This document shows, in pieces, positions 6,613 through 14,700 of a stretch of DNA of 64,000 bases. The notes beneath the pieces were generated by a model, which searched no databases, was not told the origin of the DNA, and worked only from the letters and a program-made list of their open reading frames with translations. The first letter of the stretch is position 1. Each line of letters opens with the position of its first letter. A program made the position numbers and the translations under genes. Location of the stretch: contig NZ_CP054856.1 of assembly GCF_018417475.1 (NCBI RefSeq), forward strand, positions 1,519,001-1,583,000, written 5' to 3'. This stretch comes from Novosphingobium decolorationis (GTDB taxonomy: Bacteria; Pseudomonadota; Alphaproteobacteria; Sphingomonadales; Sphingomonadaceae).

Positions 6613-8997
6613 ATGACAATGAAATTCTTGGCAAAGGTTTCGACAATACTCATGGCATCCTGCAGCACCATGGGATTGTCCATCCCGGCGCAGGCCCAGG
6701 AGCCGGCCGAGCCGCTGGCCGCGCAGGACGGGCAGGTGACCTTGCCCTATGCCGAGAAGAAGTTCACAGGCGCGGTCGGAACGACCTATCTCAATTCCGA
6801 CGCGCCGCAGTTTCCCGCACCGATCACCGCGCCCGAGGGGGCGCCCAATGTGCTCCTCGTCCTGCTCGACGACGTGGGCTTCGGACAGTTCAGCGTGACC
6901 GGCGGGGCAGTGCCTTCGCCCGCCATGGAAAAGCTTGCGGCGGACGGTGTCACCTACAATCGCTTTCACACCACCGCGCTGTGCTCGCCCACGCGCGCCG
7001 CCCTGCTGACGGGCCGCAACCACAACGTCTCGGGCACGGGCGTCATCACCGAGCTGGCGACGGGCTATGACGGCTATACCGGGATCATCCCCGCCGACAC
7101 GGCCACCTTCGCCGAGACGTTGCACCAGAACGGGTATGTCACCGCCTGGATCGGCAAGAACCACAACACCCCGATCTACGAGACCAGCGTGATGGGGCCC
7201 TTCAACCACTGGCCCAACGGGCTGGGCTTCGACTATTTCTACGGTTTCATGGCGGGCGACACCAACCAGATCCGCCCCTATCTCTACGAGAACCAGACCG
7301 CGGTCGGCACCCCGACGCGGGATGACTACATCCTCTCCACCGACCTTGCCGACAAGACTATCAACTGGCTCCAGCAGCTGGAATCGGTGCAGCCCGACAA
7401 GCCCTGGCTGGCCTACCTTGCGCCCGCGGCCACCCACGCTCCGCACCAGGCGCCGCCCGAACTCATTGCGAAGTTCAAGGGCCAGTTCGACATGGGCTGG
7501 GACGCCTACCGCGAGATGACCTTCCAGCGGCAGAAGGAGATGGGGATCATCCCGGCCGACGCGAAGCTGACCCCGCGGCCCAAGAGCCTGCCTGCCTGGA
7601 ACACTCTCGATGCCGACCAGAAGCGGCTCTACGCGCGGATGATGGAGGTCTTTGCGGCCTTCGGATACCAGGTCGATCAGGAAGTGGGCCGGGTCATCGA
7701 CTACGTGGAAAGCCTACCTGATGCCGACAACACGATGATCATCTACATTGTGGGAGATAACGGCGCCTCGGCCGAAGGCGGTTTTGACGGCACGCTCAAC
7801 GAGAACGCGTTCTTCAATTCCTACCTGATGACGCCAGACGACATGCTCGCGCGGATCGACGAGATCGGCACCGAGATGCACTTCAACCACTTCCCGGCGG
7901 CTTGGGCCTGGGCAGTCGACACACCCTTCCAGTGGACCAAACAGGTCGCCAGTCACCTGGGCGGAGTGCGCAACCCGATGATCGTGAAGTACCCGCGCGC
8001 GACTGCCGCCAAGGGGCAAGTGCGCGACCAGTTCGTCCACGTCATCGATGTCGCCCCCACGATCCTGGAGGCGGCGCACATCGCGCAGCCGCGCAGCGTG
8101 AACGGGGTCGAGCAGACCCCGATCCAGGGCAAGAGCTTCCTGCCCACTCTCAACGATCCCAGCGCCGAAGCCATCCGCAATATGCAGTACTTCGAGATGG
8201 TCACTAACCGGGCGATGTACCACGAGGGCTGGTGGGCGGCCTCGCTCGCCTTCGAACCCTGGGAGCCCGAGCGCGGTGAATTCGACCCGATGACCGCGAA
8301 GTGGGAACTCTACAACCTGGAGACCGACTTCAGCCAGGCGGTCGATGTCGCCACCAAGTACCCCGAAAAGCTGGAGGAACTGAAGGCGCTGTGGTGGGCG
8401 CAGGCGTCTGCCAACAAGGCGCTGCCGCTCGACTGGCGCGGGGCCGAGCGCTTCAGTGCGGAAGCCACCGGCAAGCCCAACCTGGCCGCGGGCCGCACCA
8501 CCTTTACCTACCACGGGATCATGGCGGGCCTGCCCGAGGCCTCCGCGCCCGATCTCAAGAACAAGTCCTTCAGCGTGACCGCCAATGTGATGATCGATGC
8601 CAACGCGAACGGCGTGATCTTCACCCAGGGCGGCAACACCGGCGGCTGGGCGTTCTACCTCAAGGACGGCCTGCTCAAGGCGGCGCACAACTTCATCGAC
8701 GTGGAGCGCTATGCGGTGGCGAGCACCACGCCGGTGCCAGCGGGCGAGCATCAACTGACGATGCAGTTCGCTTATGCGGGCGGCAGCGAGATGGGCAAGA
8801 ACGGCACGCTGACGCTTTCGGTCGATGGCCAGCAAGTGGCCACAGGACCCGTCGCGCGCACCACGCCCTTCAAGTACTCGCTGTCCGAGAACCAGGACAT
8901 CGGGACTGATACCGGCACTCCGGTGACGTACGACTACACCGGCCCCTTCACCTTCGAGGGTGTGCTCAAGGACGTCACCGTCAAATTGGGGAAATAG
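6613..8997 (+). CDS. Secreted arylsulfatase-type sulfatase
   Basis: A 794-residue alkaline-phosphatase-fold sulfatase that should hydrolyse sulfate esters in the periplasm. A signal peptide (MTMKFLAKVSTILMASCSTM...IPAQAQE) is present; ATG at 6613, or at 6619, fits it, with GATGGGG just upstream. The metal-binding opening NVLLVLLDDVGFGQF is followed by ALCSPTRAALLTGRNHN, where CxPxR is the formylglycine site. The last ~180 residues are beta-rich (FSVTANVMIDANANGVIFTQ), like the lectin-type C-terminal domain of large bacterial arylsulfatases. No formylglycine-generating enzyme or anaerobic maturase gene lies in the window. The natural substrate cannot be told from sequence. Confidence 0.9.
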   Translation: MTMKFLAKVSTILMASCSTMGLSIPAQAQEPAEPLAAQDGQVTLPYAEKKFTGAVGTTYLNSDAPQFPAPITAPEGAPNVLLVLLDDVGFGQFSVTGGAVPSPAMEKLAADGVTYNRFHTTALCSPTRAALLTGRNHNVSGTGVITELATGYDGYTGIIPADTATFAETLHQNGYVTAWIGKNHNTPIYETSVMGPFNHWPNGLGFDYFYGFMAGDTNQIRPYLYENQTAVGTPTRDDYILSTDLADKTINWLQQLESVQPDKPWLAYLAPAATHAPHQAPPELIAKFKGQFDMGWDAYREMTFQRQKEMGIIPADAKLTPRPKSLPAWNTLDADQKRLYARMMEVFAAFGYQVDQEVGRVIDYVESLPDADNTMIIYIVGDNGASAEGGFDGTLNENAFFNSYLMTPDDMLARIDEIGTEMHFNHFPAAWAWAVDTPFQWTKQVASHLGGVRNPMIVKYPRATAAKGQVRDQFVHVIDVAPTILEAAHIAQPRSVNGVEQTPIQGKSFLPTLNDPSAEAIRNMQYFEMVTNRAMYHEGWWAASLAFEPWEPERGEFDPMTAKWELYNLETDFSQAVDVATKYPEKLEELKALWWAQASANKALPLDWRGAERFSAEATGKPNLAAGRTTFTYHGIMAGLPEASAPDLKNKSFSVTANVMIDANANGVIFTQGGNTGGWAFYLKDGLLKAAHNFIDVERYAVASTTPVPAGEHQLTMQFAYAGGSEMGKNGTLTLSVDGQQVATGPVARTTPFKYSLSENQDIGTDTGTPVTYDYTGPFTFEGVLKDVTVKLGK

Positions 8998-9535
8998 TGC
9001 TGGCCACTTTGTTCGCTATTCCCGGGAACTGTTTCGCGATAGTTCCCGGGTGCATTGGCAGCATATCACCGCATTATAGTGAAGCCGAGGCCTTGAGGCT
9101 GGGCCAGCCACGACTTACTAAATTGATGGATGCCGGAGCAGCCTGATCGGCAGCTTTCGGATAGGGCGCTAGCCGCTCTGAATGGCTAGAATGGGCGCCC
9201 AGCCGCCATAGCACCTACGCCCGCGAAACACAGGAAGCCAAGGGTGACGGCAGAGCGCCTATTCCTCGGCACGGCCTGCCCTCTTCGATTTCGGGAGCCC
9301 GAGGGCGATGGCCCTCGGAATCATCCTTTTCCTCTTCCATTTCAGATGCCTGTCGTTTGGCTAACGCCTTCCCTTGACCGCACGGTCTACTAAGCCCCTC
9401 CCATGCAATTGGCCCAAGATATTACCTTGCACAAGCGAGGTATTTTGAACTACAATTGCGCAACATAAAAACAGGGGCAGGATGATCCGGCGGCGCGGTG
9501 CCGGAAAGGCGCAAGGCTTTGAAGAGGATTGCGTT
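8998..9535. other. Intergenic stretch with hairpin and repeat copy
   Basis: The ~540 bases hold a perfect 10-base stem CCCGGGAACT (9021-9030) / AGTTCCCGGG (9041-9050), 23 bases after the sulfatase stop. It is likely a terminator or mRNA-stabilising hairpin although no T-run follows. An inverted copy of the dispersed repeat lies near 9300. I see no gene here. Confidence 0.6.
9290..9322 (-). repeat. Dispersed palindromic repeat, copy C (inverted)
   Basis: Read on the minus strand it gives TTCCGAGGGCCATCGCCCTC then GGGCTCCC, identical to the first 28 bases of copy B. The stem is 9299-9306 with 9311-9318. The ACTGTCGAGCGC tail is not preserved. Confidence 0.8.
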
Positions 9536-10207
9536 GTGACGGATACCCCTGTGCCCGCCGAGACCATGGAGCGGCCCGAATTGACCCGGGCGCGTCAGGG
9601 GGCGATTCCCGATGGCACGCCGCACAGCCTGTTCGAGGACGTCTATGCGCTGTGCGTGGGCACGGTCCTGCTCTCGCTGGGCGTGGTCATCCTGCAGAAG
9701 GCGGAACTTGCCACGGGCGGCGTTGCGGGCATGGCGCTGACGCTGAGCTACCTGACCGGCCTTCCCGTTGGCGTGCTCTACGGCGGCCTGACCCTGCCGA
9801 TGCTGGCCATTACCATCCGTTCCATGGGCCGCGCGTTTCTGGTCAAGACGCTGATCGTCACCTTCGGCGTCTTCGCGCTGACCGGGATCACCCCCCATGT
9901 CTTCGAGATCGCCCGGATCAGCACGCCGGTGGCCGCCATTGTCGGGGGCACGGTGATCGGCATGGGCGCGCTGGCGCTGGCCCGCCACGCCGCTGGCTCG
10001 GGCGGATCGGGCGCCATCGTCCTGTGGCTCTACCGCACGCGCGGGTGGAACGCGGGCCGTTCCCAGATGCTGTTCGATGCCTGCGTGCTCGCCTTCTCGC
10101 TCATCAGCCTCGACCTCACCCGCATGCTGTGGTCGCTCTTGGGTGTCGCGGCGACGGGCGGCATCCTTTACGTCTGGCACCGCCCGGGCCGCTACACCGG
10201 CTACTGA
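9536..10207 (+). CDS. YitT-family (DUF161) membrane protein
   Basis: This ~223-residue inner-membrane protein has five to six hydrophobic segments from residue ~35 (CVGTVLLSLGVVILQKAELATGGVAG onward). The ATGGVAGMALTLSYLTGLPVG stretch is the hallmark of the YitT/YebE group (DUF161), whose transport role is not established. The GTG at 9536 is preferred as start because AGAGGA lies seven bases upstream; an in-frame ATG at 9482 would add 18 residues. The C-terminal YitT cytoplasmic domain (DUF2179) is absent, so this is the short version. Confidence 0.7.
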   Translation: MTDTPVPAETMERPELTRARQGAIPDGTPHSLFEDVYALCVGTVLLSLGVVILQKAELATGGVAGMALTLSYLTGLPVGVLYGGLTLPMLAITIRSMGRAFLVKTLIVTFGVFALTGITPHVFEIARISTPVAAIVGGTVIGMGALALARHAAGSGGSGAIVLWLYRTRGWNAGRSQMLFDACVLAFSLISLDLTRMLWSLLGVAATGGILYVWHRPGRYTGY

Positions 10208-10211
10208 GACC

Positions 10212-10985
10212 TCACGAGAGCGCGGGGAAATTGGGCTGGCCGTTCGAGGCGCTCACCCCGCCATCGACCGGCAGGTTCACCCCCGTCACGAAGCGCGCAT
10301 CGTCCGAGGCCAGGAACGCGACGACATCGGCGACGTCCTCGGGCTCGCCGAAGCGCTTGATCGCCGCGCGCTGGTAGAAGGCCTCCTCGATCGCGGGGTT
10401 TTCCATCAGGTCGCCCGCCATCCTGGTGCGGGTCATCGCGGGGCACACCGCGTTGACGCGAATGCCATCCTGTCCCCATTCGAGCGCCATCGAGCGCGTC
10501 ATCTGCGTCACTGCGCCCTTCGAGGCGGTGTAGATGACCATGTTGTAGTCGCCCCCGATCCCGGAGGCGCTGGAGGTGAAGACGATCGCGCCCTTGCTCT
10601 TCTTGAGTTCGGCATAGGCCGCCCGCGCACAGCGCAGCGAACCTTTGACGTTGATGTCGATCACCCGGTCGATGTCCTCATCGCTCGCCTCGCCGAACGC
10701 CCCCGAAGTCGCGACGCCGGCGTTGGCGTAAAGCACGTCAAGGCCTCCGAATTTCGCCACCGCCCTGGCGACGAGATCGTCCGGAAACCCGATCTGCGCG
10801 ATATCGCCTGCGACACACAGCGTTCGGGCCGGATCCAGATCGGCCGCGAGTGCTTCCAGGTCCTCGCGCGAACGAGCGTTGAGAACGACGTTGGCGCCCT
10901 CGGAGGCGAAGCGGCGCGCGGCGGCCGCGCCGATCCCGCTCGAGGCGCCGGTGACAATGACGGTCTTGTCGGTGAAGCGTTGCAT
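10212..10985 (-). CDS. SDR-family NAD(P)-dependent oxidoreductase
   Basis: Classical short-chain dehydrogenase of 257 residues. The TGASSGIG cofactor loop lies at residues ~13-20, NAG near 89, the catalytic Ser in FTSSASGIGGDYN, and YTASK (YxxxK) near residue 153. The C-terminal DVADVVAFLASDDARFVTGV and PVDGG are typical of the 3-oxoacyl-ACP-reductase-like branch. Substrate is unknown. The gene is convergent with the YitT-like gene (4-base gap). Confidence 0.9.
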   Translation of the reverse strand: MQRFTDKTVIVTGASSGIGAAAARRFASEGANVVLNARSREDLEALAADLDPARTLCVAGDIAQIGFPDDLVARAVAKFGGLDVLYANAGVATSGAFGEASDEDIDRVIDINVKGSLRCARAAYAELKKSKGAIVFTSSASGIGGDYNMVIYTASKGAVTQMTRSMALEWGQDGIRVNAVCPAMTRTRMAGDLMENPAIEEAFYQRAAIKRFGEPEDVADVVAFLASDDARFVTGVNLPVDGGVSASNGQPNFPALS

Positions 10986-11096
10986 GTGGGGTCCTTGGGT
11001 TTTTCAGGATGCCCGTCTGTCGGGCCAGATGCCCTTGCAACGCACCGCCCCCGCGCCCGGCTCCCTGCAATCCGCGCATGCGCACATGCACCGTAT

Positions 11097-11133
11097 AAAA
11101 GGAAAGCCCCCCGGCACATATGCGCCGAGGGGC
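11097..11133 (-). terminator. Intrinsic terminator after the TorF porin gene
   Basis: On the minus strand, ten-base stem GCCCCTCGGC / GCCGGGGGGC (11133 to 11106) with an eight-base loop, followed by TTTCCTTTT. It lies 28 bases beyond the porin stop and before the SDR gene. Confidence 0.8.
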
Positions 11134-11160
11134 CCTCCTGCATTCCCGAAGGAAACGCGA

Positions 11161-11997
11161 TCAGAAGCCGGCCGAAACCTTGAAGACCACGGTCGAGCCG
11201 GAAATCACCGAGCCGTTCTTGCTCGAACGGAAGCCCGATCCGAGGTAGTTCGATTCCGAGCGCGAGATGTCGGTGTCGACATAGGCGACGCCGAGCGTCA
11301 GCGGGCCGAGCGCGTAGTCCGCTCCCAGGCTCCAGTCGATGTACTCGCCGGTCGGCGCGAGGCTGGTGCCCCAGGGGCCGAGGCCTGCATTGCCGTTCGA
11401 ATAGCCAAAGTGCGCGTTCAGCGTCAGCGGCGTGTCGGGGATCCCGGCGCTGAGGTCGGTGTGCAGGTAGAGGTTGTCGCCCTTGTCGCCCGGATCGTCG
11501 TAGCCGTCCGAGAAGCCGCTGTAGTACCAGGTGCCGAGCGCTTCCTGCTTGGGCGCATAGTTGATGCCCACGCCGATGTTCACAGGGCCCACGTCGCCCG
11601 ACACGGTCGCGTAGAGTTCGGCAAAGTCGGTGGTGTCGAGGCCGCCGGGGAACATGATCCAGGTCAGGCCCGCATCGACATTGAGACCGTTACCCAGGTC
11701 CGTGCTGTAGCCCGCGAAGAGGTCGAGCTCGGTGTTCGAGCCGCCGAAGGTGCCCCAGCCCGAAAGGTTCGAGCCCCAGGTACCGGCGTAGAAGCCGCTT
11801 TCATGGGTAACCTGGATACCCGCCTGGATCGCCATTTCGCGGTCGGTCATCGAGACGCCGCGATAGCGATAGTCGGTCACCAGGGTCGCTTCACCCGAGA
11901 CGGTGAGGCCGGAATCGTCCTGGGCTGCCGCAGGGTTGGCGACGGCGAAGCACGAAAGGGCAAGGCAGGCCGCGCCTGCGAGCATACGAATCTTCAT
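11161..11997 (-). CDS. TorF-family putative porin
   Basis: Outer-membrane beta-barrel protein of 278 residues. The signal peptide MKIRMLAGAACLALSCFAV ends at PAAAQDD. Then comes VSGEATLVTDYRYRGVSMTD, the characteristic start of the TorF/Gcw_chp family (TIGR02001), followed by alternating strand patterns. The last residue is F, as in barrel proteins. ATG at 11997 starts the signal peptide and has GAGGGACG ten bases upstream; an upstream ATG at 12015 would add six residues. By family it is assumed to let small solutes cross the outer membrane; the solute is unknown. Confidence 0.88.
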   Translation of the reverse strand: MKIRMLAGAACLALSCFAVANPAAAQDDSGLTVSGEATLVTDYRYRGVSMTDREMAIQAGIQVTHESGFYAGTWGSNLSGWGTFGGSNTELDLFAGYSTDLGNGLNVDAGLTWIMFPGGLDTTDFAELYATVSGDVGPVNIGVGINYAPKQEALGTWYYSGFSDGYDDPGDKGDNLYLHTDLSAGIPDTPLTLNAHFGYSNGNAGLGPWGTSLAPTGEYIDWSLGADYALGPLTLGVAYVDTDISRSESNYLGSGFRSSKNGSVISGSTVVFKVSAGF

Positions 11998-12312
11998 TTC
12001 TGGAACGTCCCTCATTTTTCATGTGGTTTTTACGTTCCATCCTGCGGCTCCCCCGCCGGGCCTTCACTTCGAGGTGGACCCGTTCCGAAACAGCAAGGCT
12101 CGGAATAAGCTTAACGCGGCCCTTTGCAAATCACTTCGTTTCACAAGTGATCACTTTGATCTAATATTGTTGCCTTGTTGCAACAAACGCATATTTGTCG
12201 TGCAAATAGCGCAATATTGGGACCACAAACGAATTCGGCTCTCCGCCCGGCCGGACCGATCCAGCGCGGGCGAAGAGCCGCTTCACATTGCAAAACTCAG
12301 GGTAATGATGCC
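11998..12312 (-). promoter_or_regulatory. Porin upstream region with two perfect palindromes and a long hairpin
   Basis: The 315 bases before the porin gene carry AAGTGATCACTT (12145-12156) and TTGTTGCAACAA (12175-12186), both perfect 12-base palindromes and good operator candidates. At 12236-12249 and 12267-12280 a 14-base stem (one G-U) forms 33 bases downstream of the SulP stop on the minus strand, likely its terminator although no T-run follows. The regulators are unknown. Confidence 0.55.
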
Positions 12313-13851
12313 TCAGGCGCGCATGGCGGCCATGATCGAGGCATCGCCCGTAACGCGGTCCTCGTGCCCGCCCTGACGGCGGCGCGCGATCCACTCGGCC
12401 AGCGTTTCGGCCGTGGTGTGGTCCATGCCCTTCACGCGTTCGAGGTCGAGGTGAACCGGCTCGCCGTGGGGCTGGCGCTCGAGCACGGTGTTGAGCTTGG
12501 TCAGACCCAGGAAGGTCGCGGCCCCGTGCAGCTCGACGCGGCGGCCGTGTTCCTCGTCATGCTCATGCACCTTGAGACGGATGTCGCGAAGGTGCGGCAG
12601 CAGTTCGACGACCGAGAGCGCGAGGCCAACGAGAACGCCGGTCAACAGATCGGTGGTGACGACCAGCACGAAGGTCACCGCCCAGATCGCCGCAGGCAGA
12701 TAGCCGTGGTTCTTGTAGAGGTGCGTGACGTGCTTGAGGCTGACGAGGCGCCAGCCGGTGATCACCAGAACACCGCCGAGCGAGGCCATCGGCACTTCGC
12801 GCAGGAGCCAGGGAAGCAGCGCGATGAAGCCCAGGATCCAGATCCCGTGGAAGATCGTCGACAGGCGCGTCTTCGCCCCCGCCTGGACGTTCGCCGAGGA
12901 ACGCACGATGACACCCGTCATCGGCAGCGCGCCGACAAGGCCGCACAGCATGTTGCCGATACCTTGCGCGCTCAGTTCCTTGTCGTACCTGGTGCGCACA
13001 CCGTCGTGCATGCGGTCAACCGCCGCGGCCGAAAGCAGCGTCTCGGCGCTGGCGATGAAGGCGATGGCAAGCGCGGTGACAAGGAGCGCAGGGCTTGCAA
13101 GCGGGGCAAACCAGGCGGTGCTGGTGGGCAGCGCAAAGGCCGAGCCAATCGAGGCGGGCACCTCGATGCGCGCGACGTCGAGGCCCATGCCCCAGGCGAC
13201 TGCGGTGGCCGAGACGACGCCGAGCAGCGCACCCGGAACAAGCGCCATCGACTTGGGACGCAGCTTTTCCCAGCCGACCATCACGACAATGGTGAGGACG
13301 CCCAGGCCCAACGCGATCTCGGTCGCCGCGACGCTCGAGAAATCGAGGCCGAAGACGCGGCCGGGGATCGCGGCGAGGTTCTCGACGCCGTTGGAGAGCG
13401 GCTTCTCATCGAAGAGGATGTGGAACTGGCCGATCACGATGAGCGCACCGATGCCCGCCAGCATGCCGTGGACAACCGCCGGGCTGATCGCGCGAAACAG
13501 GCCGCCCAGCTTTGCCCAACCCGCCACGAGCTGGAGCACGCCCGCAAGCAGCAGCACGGGGCCGAGCGCCTCGAGCCCATGCTCGCGCACGAATTCGAAG
13601 ACGATCACGGCCAGACCCGCAGCGGGCCCGGAAACCTGAAGCGGCGAGCCTGCAAAGAGGCCCACGATGATGCCGCCGATGATGCCCGTCACCAGCCCCT
13701 TTTCGGGCGGCACGCCCGAGGCGATGGCAATGCCCATGCACAGCGGCATGGCCACCAGGAAGACCACGATCGAGGCGGTGAAGTCACGCCCGAAGTGCGC
13801 GAAAAGGCCGGAGCGCCCTTCGGACGCCGGCGCGGTGGGGGAGGTACTCAT
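12313..13851 (-). CDS. SulP/SLC26-family inorganic anion transporter
   Basis: A 512-residue inner-membrane transporter with about 12 hydrophobic segments. FLVAMPLCMGIAIASGVPPEKGLVTGIIGG and VSGPAAGLAVIV are SulP signature regions. A short, divergent STAS-like tail follows from residue ~440. Translation is coupled to the carbonic anhydrase upstream: the anhydrase stop and this ATG share one base (TAATG). That pairing is known for SulP proteins thought to carry bicarbonate, so bicarbonate uptake is the likely role; sulfate remains possible. Confidence 0.88.
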   Translation of the reverse strand: MSTSPTAPASEGRSGLFAHFGRDFTASIVVFLVAMPLCMGIAIASGVPPEKGLVTGIIGGIIVGLFAGSPLQVSGPAAGLAVIVFEFVREHGLEALGPVLLLAGVLQLVAGWAKLGGLFRAISPAVVHGMLAGIGALIVIGQFHILFDEKPLSNGVENLAAIPGRVFGLDFSSVAATEIALGLGVLTIVVMVGWEKLRPKSMALVPGALLGVVSATAVAWGMGLDVARIEVPASIGSAFALPTSTAWFAPLASPALLVTALAIAFIASAETLLSAAAVDRMHDGVRTRYDKELSAQGIGNMLCGLVGALPMTGVIVRSSANVQAGAKTRLSTIFHGIWILGFIALLPWLLREVPMASLGGVLVITGWRLVSLKHVTHLYKNHGYLPAAIWAVTFVLVVTTDLLTGVLVGLALSVVELLPHLRDIRLKVHEHDEEHGRRVELHGAATFLGLTKLNTVLERQPHGEPVHLDLERVKGMDHTTAETLAEWIARRRQGGHEDRVTGDASIMAAMRA

Positions 13852-14540
13852 TATTCGGCAGCCTCTGCAAGTTCGGTGGCGATGCGCGCCTTGGCGCGCA
13901 GGGCCACGGGAAGTTCGCGATCTTCGCGCAGCGCCACGAATTCGCCAGTCTCACCATCGAGACCGAGAACCTGGCCGGCGTGGATGTCGACGAACCAGCC
14001 GTGAAGGGTGATTTCCCCGCGCGCGATGCCCGCCGCGACGGACGGATGGGTGCGCAGGTGCGCGATCTGCGCGATGATGTTTTCAAGCGTGATGGCGCGC
14101 ACGCGCTCCGAACCGGTCAGTTCGGGGTGGCAGGTCGAGACGATGTGCTCGGCCGCCGCGCCGTTCCGGAGCCAGCCTGCGACGTTGGGCATCGCCTCCA
14201 GCCCCGTGGGATCGGCCAGCGCCTTCATCGCGCCGCAGTCCGAGTGGCCGCACACGATGATGTCGCTGACACCGAGCGCGACCACGGCGTACTCGACCGT
14301 CGAGGTGACACCGCCGTTGTGGGTGGAATAGGTGGGCACGATGTTGCCCGCGTTGCGGCACACGAACAGGTCGCCGGGCTGCGCCTGCATGATCTGCTCG
14401 GGCACGATGCGCGAATCCGCGCAGGAAATCATCAGCGCCTTGGGCGACTGACCATGGGTGGCGAGTTTCCCGAACAGCTCACTGCTGGCCGGAAAGATGG
14501 ACTTCTCGAAATGGAAGACGCGACCAATGAGTTCGTTCAC
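13851..14540 (-). CDS. can: Beta-class carbonic anhydrase
   Basis: A 229-residue cytosolic zinc enzyme that interconverts CO2 and bicarbonate. Zinc ligands are visible: Cys in MISCADSRIVPE (residues ~38-49, with the Asp-Arg dyad) and His/Cys in VCGHSDCGAMKAL (~97-109). Length is usual. It precedes the SulP transporter in an overlapping operon, pointing to a bicarbonate transport/hydration unit. Upstream, at 14639, lies a 20-base motif also found before the two-component genes, so it may be under their control (inference). Confidence 0.93.
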   Translation of the reverse strand: MNELIGRVFHFEKSIFPASSELFGKLATHGQSPKALMISCADSRIVPEQIMQAQPGDLFVCRNAGNIVPTYSTHNGGVTSTVEYAVVALGVSDIIVCGHSDCGAMKALADPTGLEAMPNVAGWLRNGAAAEHIVSTCHPELTGSERVRAITLENIIAQIAHLRTHPSVAAGIARGEITLHGWFVDIHAGQVLGLDGETGEFVALREDRELPVALRAKARIATELAEAAE

Positions 14541-14638
14541 GTTTCGTCACCTCACAATAGGAATCGGGCAACCTGGCGCACACAGGCGCCAAGAATGCAC
14601 CGAAATCTATGTCAGGCAGGTGTCCGCCCATGTTCGTG

Positions 14639-14659
14639 AATGTAACGAAGTCTTGCTGA
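14639..14659. promoter_or_regulatory. 21-base motif shared with the 17.16 kb region, copy 1
   Basis: AATGTAACGAAGTCTTGCTG(A) lies about 100 bases upstream of the carbonic anhydrase start. It differs in one base from the copy at 17156-17176, upstream of the response-regulator gene. The two copies flank the two-component pair and may be binding sites for its regulator. Confidence 0.5.
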
Positions 14660-14700
14660 TTGCATTCAGGGCAATATGCGTTGCAATTTCCGAAACAAAG

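Noticed and set aside
14574..14591. TGGCGC-ACACAG-GCGCCA hairpin as terminator of the histidine kinase gene
   Set aside because: It lies over 100 bases beyond the kinase stop, has only six pairs and no T-run; more likely part of the carbonic anhydrase promoter region or chance.
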